Source of the DNA: Antedon mediterranea
Taxonomy: Eukaryota > Echinodermata > Crinoidea > Comatulida > Antedonidae
Direction of reading: 5' to 3'
Length of the DNA: 64,000 nucleotides
Assembly (NCBI RefSeq): GCF_964355755.1
Contig: NC_092676.1
Coordinates: 2,708,288-2,772,287 of the forward strand
Part shown: positions 46,401 to 55,621 of the stretch, in pieces
Layout: every line of letters starts with the position of its first letter
Position numbering within the stretch: the first letter of the stretch is position 1
Notes under the pieces: generated by a model
The model's input: only the letters and a program-made list of their open reading frames with translations
Database searches by the model: none
Told to the model about the DNA's origin: nothing
Program-made: the position numbers and the translations under genes

Positions 46401-49400
46401 ATGTTAATGATTTTCAAGACACCTTTTGATTTACTAAGTCTTATGTCATTCTTGAAGGTCGGCCACATTAAAGCTGCATTATGTATTTCTTTGAATAATG
46501 CTTGGCACATAAAATTAAATGTTATTTTTTGTCATTCTTTAAATCATCATTATTATTAAAGGGACGCATTCAGAACCTAACAAAGTTGTTCCCTGAATAA
46601 GGCCTGTCCATAGTGTAAAAAAATATTTCCCCTCATTTGTGTACAAGAAAAGTGTCCCCTGAATAGAGGTGCCTTACTATTTATCAAGCAGGGCATTTGT
46701 TAAAAATAAGGCATTTGTCCCAAATAAGGCATTTGTCCCAAATAAGGAATTTGTCCCAAATAAGGCATTTGTCCCAAATATGGGATTTGTCCAAAATTTG
46801 GGATTTGTCCAAAATAAGTGATTTGTCCCAAATAAGGGACTTGTCCCAAATAAGGGCTGTACTGTATAAATTAAAAACGACCAATTATATGATATTAATT
46901 CAAACAAATTCTGAAACAAATGTCATACACAAAAACGACATGTTTTTATATTGTTTTGATGTTTTTTCTTTTATAATTTATGCTTTCTCTTTATGCTAAT
47001 TTCCTCATTATAATCAAAACATCCTCTATCATAAATGTCCCATATCGCTATCATAAGCCCTTGCAACAAATTCATTGTATTTTTAATTATTTAACAATTA
47101 TTAAATTTAAAAATTGACAGTTTGTTTCCTTTTTTTTAAATTTTACTTTATTTTTGTAAATTACATTATTTTTCATATTTCTTGAGAATTATAATTAATT
47201 AGCATTAAACACATTAGTAGTACATCACAGTTAATTTCTGATTTATGCCACCTCAAATCCCCTCCCCCATTTTGTCATATTTTTCCATAAAATTGTGTAA
47301 AAGTGTATAGGCATGGAACAAATAGTAGTGTAGATTTTTAATTTGATATTCGTAAATAGATTTATTTTAAATAATAAAAAAAAAAATACTACCAAGCAAA
47401 AGTTATGGTTGTGTTTGGAACTTTTTTACATTTTTTTTTCTAGGATTTTGATGGAGATGAGCTAGTGAGGTGCATTGCTCAACTTATTCGTGTCGACCGT
47501 GACTGGGTTCCTAAGACCAAACCGTGCTCATTATATATTCGACCAACTTTTATAAGTACAGAGGTAAGTTTTAAATTTGGCTTACCAGTAAATACTGTAT
47601 TCCTTATGTTTATTCATATATTTTCGTCTATTTTAATTTATGTACAACGGAGTTGTTGATAGCCGAGTGGTTAGGACACTTGACTGTCATACAGATAGAC
47701 CCGGGTTCAATTCCCAACAACTCCCAGTCCACTCAGCTGTAAATGAGTACCTGGTTGAAAATACTAGGGAGAAAAAAGGCGGCGTGGAAAGGAACTGGCC
47801 ACCCTACCACATAATGCCGAGGCTTAGTACAATGAGCTCCTAACAGCTCATTCCCCTACGTTCAGAGAACACGGGACTCACCTTTACCTTTACAGCGCAT
47901 TGAAAGCTTGCTTATATGCGCTATATAAGAATGAACTATTATTTTTTTTTGTTTTTTTGTTTTTTTGACCATATTTAATGAGGGTGATCCATCCAGCAAT
48001 TGCTGATCATAGGTTCACAAGACAAACATATACACAAGATGCTCTACATAAACAAAGTCTTATTACAAGTCTTTGGGAGTGTAATGGTAATTTTGTCCTT
48101 AGAAAAAATCCTAACATGTGACAATGCTTAATTGTACACAATGGATTAGTCTTTATATAATTATATATTGTATTGAAATTTATTACCGTTACGTGTTATA
48201 TTTTTACTGTATTGTGTGTGCAATTTTAGCATCAAGGAAAACAAATTTTATGTTCGCCTTGTTGTGGTCATGACAATAAAGTTTTATCTTATTATAGACA
48301 AATTACAAGGATGAATACAAAATAATAACATCATACATTTTGGTTCTTTAATATAATTAAACAAACTTGGCCCCTTCTGATGATACAAAGTTCTGTATTC
48401 AGGCCAATAGTTTCTGAAAGATCACAATAAATTACAAAATATCAACTGCTAACCCAATTTCTGTACCCTTACATTCCTTACATCTGACAATGATTTTCAC
48501 TTTGTTATAAAAGACTTCATATTGGATCTGTTGATAGCGCTAAGTTCATGATATAGCGTGGTAATTGGTCTAATTTATCAACTTTACTGTTAATTGATGT
48601 TTAATTGAGTATGATTTGATTGGATTTATTCAGTTCTACGCTGACAAGAGTAATTAATGTAACATAATTCAATAAAAAATAAATAAATGTAACATTTCAA
48701 ATGCATGAAGCAGAAACAAAGTTTTCATAATGTCTTGAAATTTCAGCTGATTCTGAAATACTGTATCTATAATTTGTGCAATATCATAGGCAAATGCTGT
48801 AATACACTGACACATCGATCGCATGTGATTCTGTATCATACAGTATGCCATAACCCTAATCCAACCTAACTAAAATATATTGTATGTACTATTAATAAAA
48901 GAAGGTACCTAACAAATGCAAAGAAAAAAACATAATAAACAATTTATTAATTTATTTCCCTTCTGTATGACATTTGTCAATAACCTGTCTTTTCCCCATT
49001 AATTAAACAATTACTTTATTTTAGCTTTTATTTTAATAGTATCCTAAGTAATTTCAGTTAGGATGTCTGTTTCCTACGAACCAAGATATTATTAGATCTA
49101 CCATATGAGTCGCTGCTTACTAAAAATACAATGTACATGACCATGCCTGAGAGAAGAGCCTAGAGGGAGCCCTTTCAATGTCAAGACTATTTGCCTCAAA
49201 GCGTGTCTGCGTAATTCTGTTTGTTCTAATCATTACATGTGGCATGTATTGAGATCAACTACTGGACAGATATAGGTGTCTTTATCTCTCTGCTTAAAAG
49301 AAGTCTGTCTGTGTTTTCCAATTATCGTAATGAATTGTTTTTCCTGTGATTCAAAAGCTCTTATTGATGTTTGCTAGAAGATTGCGATATTGTCAGTTAA

Positions 49401-52400
49401 GATTTTGGACTAAGGTGGAGACCGTTAATAGCAATTGTTTCCAGCGAAGCGTATCGCTCGTTACATCCCAATTAACCATTGTGGAGGAGCGCATCCTCGG
49501 GGATTTAATGACATATTTCCAGCCGGAACAAAACTTGGCATTGGTGACAAGATTCAAAAGAATTGTTTTCAATGTTTTTGAAGATCAATTGTTATGATGG
49601 TAGAGGGCGGCATTACAAAGTACATATTATAAACAAAATTATTCTTATTCTAAATTTACCCTTCATTGAAATTTAGATCATTTTTTTCATTATTCCTTCA
49701 ATAACTTAAACAACATGCCTAACCCTCCTGTTGGTTTGGGTTTGAAAATAAAATAAAAATAAAATAAAACCATTAAAGTACAGTAATTTATTGCACATGG
49801 TCAGATGTTTGTCCTACTCTGACGTAATTTGTACTTTTGTACTGCTAAATGCATTTGAGAAAAGTTACAAGTAATTCTCTCAAACCTACAACCTCCGGAT
49901 CACTTTCCTGGTAATCATACTGTACCTCTAGACCACCGAGCTTGCGTTGATGGTTAGAGTTGAATTCAAGCAATGGAAGCAATGGGTACTGCACCAACAG
50001 GTGGATGTAGTTGTAATTTATAAATCAGTTATACAATTTCAATAATGATTAAATATATATTATAATGTAATGTTTATTTTTGTAGCCCACGATAGGCGTG
50101 TCTGTGCCAGGTAAGGCGTTACTGTACGTCATCATGTGCCCTGTTGGTCCATACTTCAGAACTGGTTCCTTCAATCCAGTATCCTTATATGCCGATCCCA
50201 AGAATGTCAGAGCGTGGAAAGGGGGCGCTGGTGACTCCAAAGTTGGAGGGTACGCTTTTACTTTTATTAGAGATAATTTTATTTTTTTTAAATGCTTGGG
50301 AATGGGAAGGTATTCTTTTGTTTTGCACATTTGGAATATGTTGGATTTATAGAGGGCGCTATAGTAAAGCTCATTTGCATATTAACACCTGTCCAAAATA
50401 TCCAATGCTGTTATTTTATCTTATCTTCATGTGTTTTGTATCGCACTCTAAATCAACATTTTCTGATAGATTTTAAATACTGTTATGAAGAAATCGACAG
50501 AAACTAAAATAAAGTGTATTACCCCACGAAAGAGAAAAACAAAATATTTGTAACGTAACAGCTTGTCGCTACTGTCAAATTGTTGAATTATCAAATGGTT
50601 CAATAAGATCATCTTTTTTTAACCCAGAATTTAACGCTCATCAAATTTTTGATTTAGCTAACATTAAAAACAAATGGCTTACGAGACGTACTCATTTGTG
50701 GAGACAAATCAGAATTATTAAAGTTCATTTTATATAGTCTAGATTATTTCCTGTTTTAAAAGTAGGATACCAAGTTGAGATTGGACAGTATTCATATATA
50801 TTGACCCAAATATAGAAATCATACCATATATGGGCATGCATAGTTATTTTTCTTTGGGCAGATTATCATGAGATCTATGTTTTTAATTATAATAAAGTTT
50901 AAATAAAAAAAAAAATGATTGACTGTAATTTAGAAGTAACATTTAGATACAGAAGAACCCCTATGAATGGTCACCTACTAGACACGGCTAAGTGTCCCCT
51001 TAATAGAGGTGTCCCTGAAACAGGGGTTGGTACTAGACACGGCTAAGTGTCCCCTTAATAGAGGTGTCCCTGAAACAGGGGTTGGTACTAGACACGGCTA
51101 AGTGTCCCCTTAATAGAGGTGTCCCTGAAACAGGGGTTGGTACTAGACACGGCTAAGTGTCCCCTTAATAGAGGTGTCCCTGAAACAGGGGTTGGTACTA
51201 GACACGGCTAAGTGTCCCCTTAATAGAGGTGTCCCTGAAACAGGGATTGGTACTAGACACGGCTAAGTGTCCCCTTAATAGAGGTGTCCCTGAAACAGGG
51301 GTTAGTTTTAGTATTAAAACATATTGCATCTTGTTCACGGAAAAGTGTCCCCTTAATAGAGGTGTTCTTTGGAAGAGTTCTAATGTAAAGTATTACAGTA
51401 TTACAAATGCGTATCATCAGATGAATTTTTTAATAATTATTTGGATGTAGGAATTATGGTCCAACAATCAAACCTCAACTGGATGCAGAGAAGCTAGGCT
51501 GCCAACAGATACTGTGGCTGTATGGTAATGAGGACTATGTCACAGAAGTTGGTACCATGAACCTCATGATGATGTGGCATAATGATGATGGAGGTTGGTA
51601 TATTTATTATCAATTCATTCTTTATATCTTTCCACACACAGGATGTTTTAATCATCTTTCTCAGCATTTGCGTTTAAACTTATTAATTTTATATTCCATA
51701 AAATATCAAATGTTTTTGTTTGGTTGCAGATCTAGAGTTGATTACCCCGCCATTAGATGGCACAATATTACCAGGAGTGACCAGGAAAGCTCTGTTGGAA
51801 CTAGCTCGTGGTTGGGTAAGTAAATAACGAAAAAACACAATTATCAAACCCGGGGAGCTAGCAACAATGTTTACATAAGTCAACTCTCCAAATACCATTT
51901 CAAATTCAACAGTCCTAAATTCATTTTTACCATTAAAAACACATTCCGATTTCCATACTTCCTTGAAAACCAGACATATTTGGCCAGCCCAAAAGTGTCC
52001 GGTATTTGGAATATTGGCTGTAGTATATATCATTTACTTTTTAAAATTATTTATATTTGTGTTATCAGGGAAGAATAAATTTAAATTTTTTTCTTCCTAA
52101 GTTTTGTTTGTAATTAAGACAGAATAGTGAAAAGGATCCGATAACAAATTGGAATGTAAAAAATGGATAAGAAAATAAATGATTTAAAGTTTGGGCATTG
52201 GGAAAAGGATAGAGGGTGCTATGTAGGAGAATTTACAGTGAGAATCAAAAAGTTGAGAATTTTACTTTTGAAAAGACTGCCTGTAATTCATTTAAACTTA
52301 ACAATCATTTTTATGATATGTATATTTTGCAAAAGCTACTCCACTTTTCTTTTATCTATACCCATATTTATAAAATAAATATATTATTGAAATATAAATT

Positions 52401-53404
52401 GAAATGAACGAATGATCAAAGTCAGGTCATGGGTCAATTCTAGAGTTCCCACCCGACAGACTTTTGCCATCAGTACTTCTATGAATGACGACGAACGCTT
52501 GTAGAACAAATTTTTGTTCGGGAAGCTGCTATACGCACGCTGCATCATTTTTTGGACATCAGAACGAGAAGACAAAGTTTATGATTTTTTTGACGGCTTA
52601 CTTTGACCTTCAACCTCTTGAAGCACCCAAGTTGTGACTGGACCTTTGAAAAAAATGTGTTTCTTATTCTACAGGAAGAATTTAAAGTGACAGAGCGACC
52701 GTTTAAAATGGACGAAGTGGTAAAAGCTGTAAAAGAAAACCGGGTAAGACAGTTTTTAAATGAAAATTTTAGGTTCAGAAAATGTTTAAAAACCAAATAG
52801 GGTAGTGATATGCCAAAATATGGTAGTGATATGACATCATCATGTCTATATATGGGCACATCACATTTTTTTGTCACATAAAGTTTGATAGTGTAGACAG
52901 AGCTTTAGAGAGAAAATAATGTCATGTGATTGGAAAATGAAATAGTGATGTCACAACATTTAGCGTAGGCTTAGAAAGGATTTTTGAATTAATTATGATA
53001 TAGCATACATTTAAACATAATTTATTTTGACCAACAAGTGTTAATTTATTAAATGGTAATTTTTTTTAGGTATTGGAAATATTTGGAGCAGGAACAGCTT
53101 GTGTTGTATGTCCTGTGGGATCAATACTCTACAAGGATGAAACTTTAAATATACCAACGATGGAAAACGGCGCCCCCTATGCCACTCGTTTTTTCGACAC
53201 ACTCCTTGATATTCAGGTATATTGATAAAATATAAATAGTTTATTTCATTAGTATTATATTCTCATAAAATAAACAAATCTGAAATTAATTTTTTTTAAA
53301 TCTGGTAATTTTTTCTTTCTTCACAGTATGGTAAAATTCCAAGTCCATGGGTTTATGACATAGACAGCGAATATGATGCAATGGCAGCCAAGGTCAGCAG
53401 CTAG
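37418..53404 (+). CDS. BCAT: Branched-chain amino-acid aminotransferase (EC 2.6.1.42), ten coding exons, complete
   Basis: Ten exons (37418-37471, 40248-40451, 41358-41468, 47444-47563, 50086-50249, 51451-51593, 51730-51815, 52675-52743, 53070-53216, 53327-53404) join in frame to 1176 nt, 391 aa, about the length of human BCAT2. The enzyme moves the amino group of leucine, isoleucine and valine to 2-oxoglutarate with pyridoxal phosphate (PLP), a fold-type IV aminotransferase. Visible landmarks: GKTFTDHM-like [17 protein letters not shown], the PLP lysine at 215 in DSKVGGNYGPT, EVGTMN, GTA before C-V-V-C (328-331), and [12 protein letters not shown] corresponds to the redox-active CXXC of vertebrate BCATs. 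The N-terminus [18 protein letters not shown] is basic, lacks acids and could be a mitochondrial presequence. It is equally related to BCAT1 and BCAT2. Confidence 0.96.
38468..38937. mobile_element. 470-bp non-autonomous DNA transposon in BCAT intron 1
   Basis: Long inverted termini of about 50 bp: left GAGGTTTCGCAATCTTACGA and AAAACGGATACGTCACGCAC; right GTGTGACGTATCCGTTTTCG and TTCGTAAGGTTGCGAAACCT. No transposase. The interior ORF at 38460-38654 is a by-product. Confidence 0.85.
39085..39350 (+). pseudogene. LTR-retrotransposon protease fragment (Gypsy-like)
   Basis: The frame contains [20 protein letters not shown], then [20 protein letters not shown]. The D-T-G-A after a hydrophobic strand is the active-site motif of retropepsins, and the [10 protein letters not shown] lead-in is typical of Gypsy-type polyproteins. 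An upstream piece in another frame repeats [11 protein letters not shown]. It stops after about 63 codons without reverse transcriptase or LTRs, so it is a dead remnant in BCAT intron 1. Confidence 0.6.
39830..40155. repeat. ~30-bp minisatellite (CCCACCCACATTTATTCCCA), BCAT intron 1
   Basis: About 11 units of ACCCACCCACATTTATTCCC plus AATATACCCC. The long HPHLFPIYP-repeat frame on the plus strand comes from this array and is not a protein. The array ends about 90 bp before BCAT exon 2. Confidence 0.9.
40248..40451 (+). CDS. BCAT: BCAT coding exon 2
   Basis: Acceptor TTTTTTTTTAG ends at 40247; donor GAG/GTGAGG. Its 68 codons include [51 protein letters not shown] and VFHYGLE, the N-terminal small domain of the enzyme. 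Confidence 0.95.
40820..41083. repeat. 38-bp minisatellite derived from LINE coding sequence
   Basis: Seven units begin TTTGCTGACCGGTCACTGTC and end TCTTGCACAGCTCCATCC. The first is 36 bp and reads [12 protein letters not shown] in frame; the other six are 38 bp. The last unit runs straight into the LINE C-terminal frame ([14 protein letters not shown]). It lies in BCAT intron 2. Confidence 0.85.
41084..41280 (+). mobile_element. 3' end of an L2/CR1-like LINE
   Basis: The frame [34 protein letters not shown], stop, matches the usual C-terminus of L2/CR1-type reverse transcriptase proteins (consensus of the WNSLP...F+..LKTHLF form). The 3' UTR has GTAGCGCTTTAGAG, TTAAGCGCTATACAAAAG and an ATTATTATTA tail. 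The rest is lost. Confidence 0.75.
41358..41468 (+). CDS. BCAT: BCAT coding exon 3
   Basis: Acceptor TATTTTTAG ends at 41357; donor CCA/GTGAGT. Encodes [20 protein letters not shown] and [17 protein letters not shown] (37 codons). LFEGMKA and MFRPW are near-invariant in the family. Confidence 0.95.
41469..42234. other. BCAT intron 3, first part, no feature recognised
   Basis: Unique AT-rich intron sequence before the 17-bp array. No exon, RNA gene or named repeat seen. Confidence 0.5.
42235..42790. repeat. 17-bp minisatellite CTGGTTAGTTTGTTAAA, BCAT intron 3
   Basis: About 30 units of CTGGTTAGTTTGTTAAA. The units at 42435-42660 are nearly identical and the flanks are more diverged, which indicates recent homogenisation of the centre. 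Confidence 0.92.
42800..42862 (-). mobile_element. Fragment of the tRNA-derived SINE found at 43589
   Basis: CAGGATTGAACCATGGACCA and ACAAGCTACAGCTCCACTAC match the head region of the SINE at 43589-43820. Only the B-box side is present. Confidence 0.5.
43589..43820 (-). mobile_element. tRNA-derived SINE on the minus strand
   Basis: Read on the minus strand, the head has an A-box-like TAGCTTGGTGGTTAACATGC and a B box in AAGGTTCAATCCTGACC. The other end is a tail that reads AAATAAATAAATACAG on the minus strand. The tRNA-like part is 43740-43817. It lies in BCAT intron 3. Confidence 0.65.
44171..44434 (-). mobile_element. MITE family 2, complete inverted copy
   Basis: TTAAAGATGTATTGTCCCCC at the left, GAGGACAATACATCTTTAAC at the right. 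The interior is the reverse complement of the 36641 copy (TTAATTAATCTTCATTTTTC, TTTTAATGTCACATAATAAT). TTAA is present at both tips. Confidence 0.85.
45097..45271. mobile_element. MITE with GGCCAATTTACACA termini, BCAT intron 3
   Basis: Left TAAAGGCCAATTTACACAGA, right ATGTGTAAATTGGCCTTTAG. Inside are repeated AGCGGAAACCG motifs and ACCGTTACCGCT, which recur near 62720-62850. About 175 bp, non-coding. Confidence 0.8.
45272..46560. other. BCAT intron 3, middle part, no gene recognised
   Basis: No exon or named repeat. The phrase GGGAGCCCTTTTAATGTCAA near 45530 recurs in diverged form near 49165 in intron 4. Confidence 0.5.
46680..46862. repeat. 18-bp minisatellite AATAAGGCATTTGTCCCA, BCAT intron 3
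   Basis: Ten units, preceded by CCTGAATAAGG and AAGTGTCCCCTGAATAGAGG phrases that tie it to the GTGTCC arrays at 20053 and 50981. The period is a multiple of three, so open frames appear on both strands. Confidence 0.88.
46863..47443. other. BCAT intron 3, last part, no feature recognised
   Basis: AT-rich intron DNA up to the polypyrimidine tract of exon 4. Nothing nameable. Confidence 0.5.
47444..47563 (+). CDS. BCAT: BCAT coding exon 4
   Basis: Acceptor TTTTTTCTAG ends at 47443; donor GAG/GTAAGT. Forty codons: [46 protein letters not shown] is a conserved strand of the PLP-binding domain region. Confidence 0.95.
47636..47955 (+). mobile_element. tRNA-derived SINE with near-intact tRNA-like head, BCAT intron 4
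   Basis: Head: GTTGTTGATAGCCGAGTGGT (A box) to CCCGGGTTCAATTCCCAACA (B box), and GAGTTGTTG pairs with CAACAACTC like an acceptor stem. The body includes GAGTACCTGGTTGAAAATAC. The tail GCGCTATATAAGAATGAACT then T-rich sequence resembles the 3' end of the LINE at 41216-41276. It is a SINE rather than a tRNA gene because of the long body and tail. Confidence 0.8.
47956..50085. other. BCAT intron 4, no gene recognised
   Basis: 47960-48110 resembles a reversed retroelement end (GAGGGTGATCCATCCAGCAA, GCTGATCATAGG). 49165 has GGGAGCCCTTTCAATGTCAA, related to 45530. The open frame at 49346-49597 has no family motif and I do not call it a gene. Confidence 0.45.
50086..50249 (+). CDS. BCAT: BCAT coding exon 5, with the PLP lysine
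   Basis: Acceptor ATTTTTGTAG ends at 50085; donor GG/GTACGC in phase 2. Encodes [56 protein letters not shown] in DSKVGG (residue 215) aligns with the Schiff-base lysine of vertebrate BCATs. Confidence 0.95.
50981..51310. repeat. 55-bp minisatellite, six near-identical units, BCAT intron 5
   Basis: Units start at 50981, 51036, 51091, 51146, 51201 and 51256 with GACACGGCTAAGTGTCCCCT, then TAATAGAGGTGTCCCTGAAA and CAGGGGTTGGTACTA. Almost no differences between units imply very recent expansion. A single diverged phrase continues to about 51370. Confidence 0.95.
51451..51593 (+). CDS. BCAT: BCAT coding exon 6
   Basis: Acceptor TTGGATGTAG ends at 51450; donor G/GTTGGT. Encodes (G)[51 protein letters not shown] and EVGTMN contact PLP phosphate and substrate in the family. 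Confidence 0.95.
51730..51815 (+). CDS. BCAT: BCAT coding exon 7
   Basis: Acceptor TTGGTTGCAG ends at 51729; donor TGG/GTAAGT. Encodes [20 protein letters not shown] and [23 protein letters not shown] is a conserved BCAT block. Confidence 0.95.
51816..52674. other. BCAT intron 7, no feature recognised
   Basis: Contains no exon. 51955-52010 (AAAACCAGACATATTTGGCC, GTCCGGTATTTGG) echoes phrases near 7530 and 45285 in inverted orientation, so a diverged dispersed repeat is likely. Confidence 0.45.
52675..52743 (+). CDS. BCAT: BCAT coding exon 8
   Basis: Acceptor TTATTCTACAG ends at 52674; donor CGG/GTAAGA. Encodes [20 protein letters not shown] and ENR (23 codons), matching the E-R-x-(I/F)-x-M region of BCATs. 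Confidence 0.93.
52793..52907 (-). mobile_element. CArG-type MITE, copy 10, one end truncated, BCAT intron 8
   Basis: Only the GATAGTGTAGACAGAGCTTT terminus remains. The internal AATATGGTAGTGATATG units are present, but the A/T cores are 7 bp long or mutated, so no exact CC(A/T)6GG survives. It starts 49 bp after the exon 8 donor. Confidence 0.85.
53070..53216 (+). CDS. BCAT: BCAT coding exon 9, with GTA and CXXC motifs
   Basis: Acceptor TTTTTTTAG ends at 53069; donor CAG/GTATAT. Encodes [53 protein letters not shown] (328-331) aligns with the redox CXXC of vertebrate BCATs. Confidence 0.95.
53327..53404 (+). CDS. BCAT: BCAT coding exon 10 and stop
   Basis: Acceptor TTTCTTCACAG ends at 53326. 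Encodes [20 protein letters not shown] and AKVSS, then TAG. YG+...W matches the family C-terminus; the last dozen residues extend slightly beyond human BCAT2. Confidence 0.93.
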   Translation, partial: YGKIPSPWVYDIDSEYDAMAAKVSS

Positions 53405-53788
53405 TGTTCCCCCAGAAATGAATGGTACATTCCATTCCTCTTGAAGTCAATGTTATTAAATATTATATTTATGGAGTATTCCATTGCAGGAGATAGGTGA
53501 ATTCCATGCCAGATTACAATGTATTTAAACAAATATACTTTATATCATATGTACAGTATTATACTATATTATTACTCCCGAGAAATGAAGGGGTGGCTGT
53601 TTAATTTGTGTTTTGATTTAGCGTTTTGCTTATTTATTTTGAATCTACTGAGGTCAAGCCACAGTCACTCGCATTGTTGGTTTATTCAGGTATATATACT
53701 ATACAAGGTACATTAAATACAGTATTTATATTATATTAATAATGATTATTTTATCTATTTAAGGAGTTTTCCTTTGCATCTAGTGCTG

Positions 53789-54738
53789 GCTGTAGCTGTA
53801 CCCTTTCCTTGAGTGTGGCTGTACCCTTTCCTTGAGTGTGGCTGTACCCTTTCCTTGAGTGTGGCTGTACCCTTTCCTTGAGTGTGGCTGTACCCTTTCC
53901 TTGAGTGTGGCTGTACCCTTTCCTTGAGTGTGACTGTACCCTTTCCTTGAGTGTGGCTGTACCCTTTCCTTGAGTGTGGCTGTACCCTTTCCTTGAGTGT
54001 GGCTGTACCCTTTCCTTGAGTGTGGCTGTACCCTTTCCTTGAGTGTGGCTGTACCCTTTCCTTGAGTGTGACTGTACCCTTTCCTTGAGTGTGGGTGTAC
54101 CCTTTCCTTGAGTGTGACTGTACCCTTTCCTTGAGTGTGACTGTACCCTTTCCTTGAGTGTGGCTGTACCCTTTCCTTGAGTGTGACTGTACCCTTTCCT
54201 TGAGTGTGACTGTACCCTTTCCTTGAGTGTGGCTGTACCCTTTCCTTGAGTGTGGCTGTACCCTTTCCTTGAGTGTGACTGTACCCTTTCCTTGAGTGTG
54301 ACTGTACCCTTTCCTTGAGTGTGACTGTACCCTTTCCTTGAGTGTGACTGTACCCTTTCCTTGAGTGTGGCTGTACCCTTTCCTTGAGTGTGACTGTACC
54401 CTTTCCTTGAGTGTGACTGTACCCTTTCCTTGAGTGTGGCTGTACCCTTTCCTTGAGTGTGACTGTACCCTTTCCTTGAGTGTGGCTGTACCCTTTCCTT
54501 GAGTGTGGCTGTACCCTTTCCTTGAGTGTGACTGTACCCTTTCCTTGAGTGTGACTGTACCCTTTCCTTGAGTGTGGCTGTACCCTTTCCTTGAGTGTTG
54601 CTGTACCCTTTCCTTGAGTGTGGCTGTACCCTTTCCTTGAGTGTGGGTGTACCCTTTCCTTGAGCATGGCTATACCTTTCCTCGAGTGTGGCTGTACCCT
54701 TTCCTCGAGTGTGGCTATTCTCTTTCCTCAAGTGTGAT
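53789..54738. repeat. 23-bp minisatellite (GTACCCTTTCCTTGAGTGTG + GCT), about 41 units
   Basis: Highly regular 23-bp units with a G/A polymorphism at one site (GTGGCT or GTGACT). Since 23 is not a multiple of three, three units give a 23-aa repeat; the antisense strand has no stop in two frames, producing frames of 335 and 295 aa (KGTATLKERVQPHSRKGYSH type). It begins 385 bp after the BCAT stop and may be transcribed within its 3' UTR. Confidence 0.95.
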
Positions 54739-54995
54739 TTAATTTTTTTTCTCCACAATGTTTGTGTCTAAATTAATAAGTTTGCTTTCACAGCCATATA
54801 TTTGTATCGATCAAACATTCCTTTTATTGTCTGCTTTCATCCGTGCATGTCTAAGTAAATGAAACCCTGTACTCTGGATAGTGCCTTCCCGCCAAAATAC
54901 CTCTGCTACTCCTGTTGTAGCATGAAGCAACAAATGTGATTGTAAATTGCAAATGATTAATTGTAGATATATCTAGCTTATTTTTTTAATAGAGT

Positions 54996-55001
54996 AATAA
55001 A
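54996..55001 (+). terminator. Possible BCAT polyadenylation signal
   Basis: AATAAA is followed within a few bases by GGTTGATGTCTTTT, a GT/T-rich downstream element. If used, the 23-bp array would lie in the BCAT 3' UTR. Other AATAAA copies at about 55160 and 55285 compete. Confidence 0.25.
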
Positions 55002-55621
55002 GGTTGATGTCTTTTAAAACACCCGCATTTTTATATAAATTAAGCCGTATCGAATTAAGTATAGTTATTAAGTATATTTAATAATCTAACAACTACTTTG
55101 ACTACAAATAAGTTTACAGAAATAGTTATGTACTTGCCATATTTAGTTATTTTGGAAAAATAAACTTAATTTTATAAGTAAATGTAATGTATTTGCTCAG
55201 GGTTAAGTTTTTATAATCAGGTTTGGTATTGCACATTGTTTAAGTTACTCTCTTAACATTTGTTCACGTTTGGTTGATTTGCGGTGAATAAATTAATATT
55301 ACTTAAATAAAAAGCTAATTAATTTTGATTTAAAGAAACACAAGCGTCATCATATGCGCATGCGTATCACTATTTTTACTACGTTTTGTGACGCGAAAAA
55401 GTTGTGCAACCAATCACTGAATCAGGACTCATTCTCGTGAATACGGTATATTAGCATTGGTTGCGCATTTAACAGGGTTCGGATTAAGATTTTTTTTAAA
55501 TATTCTTTTAAGCATTTATTGAACTTTCTATAATTCATTTTATGTGAAAAGTGTATTTATTATCATCGTAATAATTATTTATTTTTAAAAACTGTTTTAA
55601 GGTAGTATTTATTATTCCCTT

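Noticed and set aside
47636-47715. Functional tRNA gene
   Set aside because: The head folds tRNA-like but is followed by a 230-bp body and LINE-type tail in one unit; no typical pol III terminator directly after the acceptor stem.
49346-49597. 83-aa frame in BCAT intron 4
   Set aside because: It lacks splice sites matching BCAT phases and is not part of the BCAT family sequence; the flanking exons already join perfectly.
53751-54758. Antisense 335-aa and 295-aa proteins with 23-residue repeats
   Set aside because: They are exact translations of a 23-bp minisatellite. There is no start context, splice structure or non-repeat domain.
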